Shown: positions 13,572 to 14,888 of the stretch, piece by piece
Layout of the letters: each line of letters starts with the position of its first letter
Numbering within the stretch: the first letter of the stretch is position 1
Origin: Chloroflexota bacterium
GTDB lineage: Bacteria > Chloroflexota > Anaerolineae > Anaerolineales > Villigracilaceae
Direction of reading: 5' to 3'
Assembly: GCA_021796315.1 (NCBI GenBank)
Contig: JAJYOH010000082.1
Coordinates: 1 to 14,888, forward strand
DNA: 14,888 nucleotides
Notes under the pieces: model-generated
Database searches by the model: none
What the model was told of the DNA's origin: nothing
The model's input: the letters and a program-made list of their open reading frames with translations, nothing else
Program-made: the position numbers and the translations under genes

Positions 13572-13592
13572 CACCTGAAACCTGACACTGGA
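13572..13592 (+). repeat. Three degenerate heptamers carrying the ribosome site of the PTPS-like gene
   Basis: cacctga, aacctga and cactgga follow each other at a 7-nt period, directly after the dehydrogenase stop. The last unit plus the next base supplies GGAG, the ribosome site (6 nt from ATG 13600). Only three units, so this may be chance. Confidence 0.35.
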
Positions 13593-13599
13593 GCACATC

Positions 13600-13977
13600 A
13601 TGTACACACTCGCTGTCCGCCGTGATTTTATCGCCCGCCATTTTCTGATCGGAGGAGATTGGGGACCGGAGAATCTTCCCAATTCACATCACTACGTCCT
13701 TGCACTGCAACTCGAAGGCAGCCAGCTTGACCAGCACGGTTATCTGTGCGACATCGTGGACGTTGAAAAACGTCTCGATGAAATTGTCGGCTATTACCGC
13801 GAGCAAATGCTGAACGAGAAACCTGAATTTTTGGGACTGAATCCCAGCCTCGAACATTTCTCACGCATCCTGGCGATTTCATTGAATGAAAAGATCAAAG
13901 CAGAAAATATCAGCGCGCTCAAAGTCGTCTTGTGGGAAAATGAAAATGCCTGGGCGGCATACTCGATTGAACGTTAG
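13600..13977 (+). CDS. 6-pyruvoyltetrahydropterin synthase / QueD-like protein
   Basis: This 125-residue protein has the PTPS T-fold pattern. Near the N-terminus FIARHFLIGG carries the first zinc-type His (H14); PNSHHYVLALQLEG (27-40) sits where the family has H-G-H-N-Y; DIVDVEKRLDEIVGYY matches the (D-F)-x-D-(L/V) helix start; GLNPSLEHFSRILA equals the N-P-T-x-E-x-(L/F)-(A/S) block; and LWENENAWAAY ends with the pterin-binding Glu region. The usual catalytic Cys before H-G-H is absent, and the first His of that motif is Asn here (N28). It may thus catalyse a different step from dihydroneopterin triphosphate conversion, or be structural. Context, a dehydrogenase before and a glycosyltransferase after, suggests pterin modification (inference). 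Confidence 0.75.
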   Translation: MYTLAVRRDFIARHFLIGGDWGPENLPNSHHYVLALQLEGSQLDQHGYLCDIVDVEKRLDEIVGYYREQMLNEKPEFLGLNPSLEHFSRILAISLNEKIKAENISALKVVLWENENAWAAYSIER

Positions 13978-14041
13978 GTCTCGATACGGCGGCGGTCGAG
14001 TAGCGCTCTTTGCATATCGAGACCCCGCCGCCTACTCGACC
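13977..14041. repeat. Interleaved double inverted repeat between PTPS-like and glycosyltransferase genes
   Basis: Two 10-bp pairs interlock: ggtctcgata (13977-13986) with tatcgagacc (14015-14024), and ggtcgagtag (13994-14003) with ctactcgacc (14032-14041). Both are perfect. The order a-b-a'-b' is that of an H-type pseudoknot in RNA. The first base overlaps the PTPS-like stop codon and the last is 7 nt before the glycosyltransferase ATG; no separate ribosome site is evident. Confidence 0.8.
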
Positions 14042-14048
14042 AGCGAAT

Positions 14049-14873
14049 ATGAACATCGGCCTCGTTATTTACGGCTCGCTCGACACCTTGAGCGGAGGAT
14101 ATTTCTACGACCGCAAGCTTGTCGAATATTTGTGCGGACAAGGCGATAACGTCGAGATCATCAGCCTGCCCTGGCGAAATTATGCCGCGCATCTCACCGA
14201 CAATTTTTGGTTCCGTTTATGGAGTCCGGGAGCTCGCTCCCGCACCGGACAGCAAGCTGTCCGACTCCAAAAATATGACATTCTTATTCAGGATGAACTC
14301 AACCATCCATCGTTAATTGCGGCCAATGCGGGAAAACATTTTTATCCGCTGGTGAGTCTCGTCCACCATTTGCGATGCTCGGAGTTGCGTCCAAGCTGGC
14401 AAAATACTTTTTATCGCTTTGTCGAGAAAAAATATCTGCAAAACGTGGATGGATTTATTTTCAACTCGGAAATGACAAAGAATGTGGTTAATGGATTAAT
14501 GGATCATGGAAAACCATCTATTGTTGCCTGCCCACCTGCTGACCGATTTGGAGAAATGATTTCGGAAAAAGAAATCATCGAACGCGCACAAAACCCTGTG
14601 CTGAGAATTTTGTTTTTGGGAAATGTGATTCGTCGAAAAGGCTTGCAGACTTTGTTGAAAGCCATTTCCATCCTTCATCGTTCATCCTTTATCCTTGACG
14701 TCGTCGGCTCACTTAAATCCGATCCTGAATATTCAAAGCGAATGCAAAAATTCATCGAGACAAACGGTCTTTCTTCTTCCGTCTTTCTTCATGACGCTCT
14801 CAACAACCAGCCACTCATTAAATTGCTCAAACAATCTCACGTTCTAGTTGTTCCATCCAGTTATGAAGGATGA
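14049..14873 (+). CDS. Family-4 (GT-B) glycosyltransferase, prematurely stopped and carrying repeat inserts
   Basis: The 274-residue frame starts MNIGLVIYGSLDTLSGGYFYDRKL with the GT4 donor-side G-G-x-x-x-(D/Y) region, then DILIQDELNHPSLI, and the C-terminal Rossmann start ILFLGNVIRRKGLQTLLKA (R196, K197), the donor phosphate-binding region. It transfers a sugar from a nucleotide donor. It stops right after VVPSSYEG, at the first Glu (E273) of the E-x7-E motif, so about 80-100 residues with the second Glu are missing. The stop falls inside a heptamer repeat. A 48-bp palindromic element encodes SPGARSRTGQQAVRLQ (59-74) in frame, and another repeat encodes SILHRSSFIL (208-216 area). An earlier ATG at 14010 would translate the interlocked repeat and is unlikely. 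Probably inactivated unless the reading resumes beyond the window. Confidence 0.75.
   Translation: MNIGLVIYGSLDTLSGGYFYDRKLVEYLCGQGDNVEIISLPWRNYAAHLTDNFWFRLWSPGARSRTGQQAVRLQKYDILIQDELNHPSLIAANAGKHFYPLVSLVHHLRCSELRPSWQNTFYRFVEKKYLQNVDGFIFNSEMTKNVVNGLMDHGKPSIVACPPADRFGEMISEKEIIERAQNPVLRILFLGNVIRRKGLQTLLKAISILHRSSFILDVVGSLKSDPEYSKRMQKFIETNGLSSSVFLHDALNNQPLIKLLKQSHVLVVPSSYEG
14221..14268. repeat. Palindromic element GGAGTC...GACTCC with two inner hairpins (coding copy)
   Basis: Outer arms ggagtc (14221-14226) and gactcc (14263-14268). Inner hairpins cgggagc-tc-gctcccg (14227-14242) and cggacagc-aa-gctgtccg (14246-14263) are perfect, each with a 2-nt loop. The 48 bp add 16 codons without changing the glycosyltransferase frame. 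Same architecture as 1562-1612. Confidence 0.85.
14667..14692 (-). repeat. Heptamer repeat, inner copy, read through in the glycosyltransferase
   Basis: In this orientation the units read tccatcc, ttcatcg, ttcatcc, ttat. It is the inverted match (25 of 26 bases) of 14863-14888. The coding strand here contains no stop in any frame, and the glycosyltransferase frame runs through it. Confidence 0.8.
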
Positions 14874-14888
14874 ACGATGAAGGATGGA
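14863..14888 (+). repeat. Heptamer repeat, outer copy, terminating the glycosyltransferase
   Basis: Units atgaagg, atgaacg, atgaagg, atgga run to the window end. Each unit contains TGA and 7 is not a multiple of 3, so successive units place TGA in successive frames. The stop used (14871-14873) is in the second unit. It may continue beyond the window. Confidence 0.8.

Noticed and set aside
14010..14048. Upstream ATG at 14010 as glycosyltransferase start
   Set aside because: The extra 13 residues are the translated interlocked repeat, and MNIGLVIYG at 14049 is a normal GT4 start.

Overview
The window looks like a chromosomal segment of a Chloroflexota bacterium, most likely class Anaerolineae. 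This is inferred from gene content and style: lipoproteins with Pro/Thr/Ser-rich linkers, a YCF48-like propeller lipoprotein, a VorB-type 2-oxoacid:ferredoxin oxidoreductase, standalone ClpS, a UPF0104 flippase-like protein, and very many short imperfect palindromic repeats. No rRNA, tRNA, CRISPR array, IS transposase or phage gene was seen.

Layout. Positions 1-5117 are read on the minus strand: a thiolase, two surface lipoproteins (a beta-propeller protein and a Gmad2/FG-GAP-like protein, nearly abutting), a two-CBS-domain protein, an RNase HI with a viroplasmin-like N-terminus, and a minimal nucleotidyltransferase that runs off the left edge. Divergent from the thiolase, 5285-8106 on the plus strand is a complete four-gene 2-oxoacid:ferredoxin oxidoreductase operon (ferredoxin, VorB-like alpha, TPP-binding beta, gamma). 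It ends at a terminator shared with a convergent small membrane protein gene. From 8694 rightwards all genes are on the plus strand: a two-TM protein (SLATT-like topology), a 350-base non-coding block made of two nested palindromic elements, a truncated aldo/keto reductase, clpS, a PlsC-type acyltransferase, a UPF0104 membrane protein, a small four-TM protein, and then an MDR dehydrogenase, a PTPS/QueD-like protein and a family-4 glycosyltransferase.

How genes work together. The ferredoxin oxidoreductase should oxidise (branched-chain) 2-oxoacids to acyl-CoA with ferredoxin as acceptor, and the divergent thiolase handles acyl-CoA chemistry, so the pair looks like amino-acid or fatty-acid catabolism. 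The dehydrogenase, PTPS-like and glycosyltransferase trio suggests an uncharacterised small-molecule pathway, possibly a glycosylated pterin; this is inference.

The most striking signal is not a gene. At least a dozen short palindromic or inverted-repeat elements of several sequence families lie in nearly every longer intergenic gap, over several stop codons, and in frame inside the RNase H, thiolase, acyltransferase and glycosyltransferase genes. Several are built from degenerate 7-, 8- or 9-nt units. One family (GGAGTC ... GACTCC with two inner 2-nt-loop hairpins) occurs both intergenically (1562-1612) and as a 48-bp in-frame insert in the glycosyltransferase (14221-14268). A heptamer array places stop codons in all three frames of the same glycosyltransferase at the right edge.
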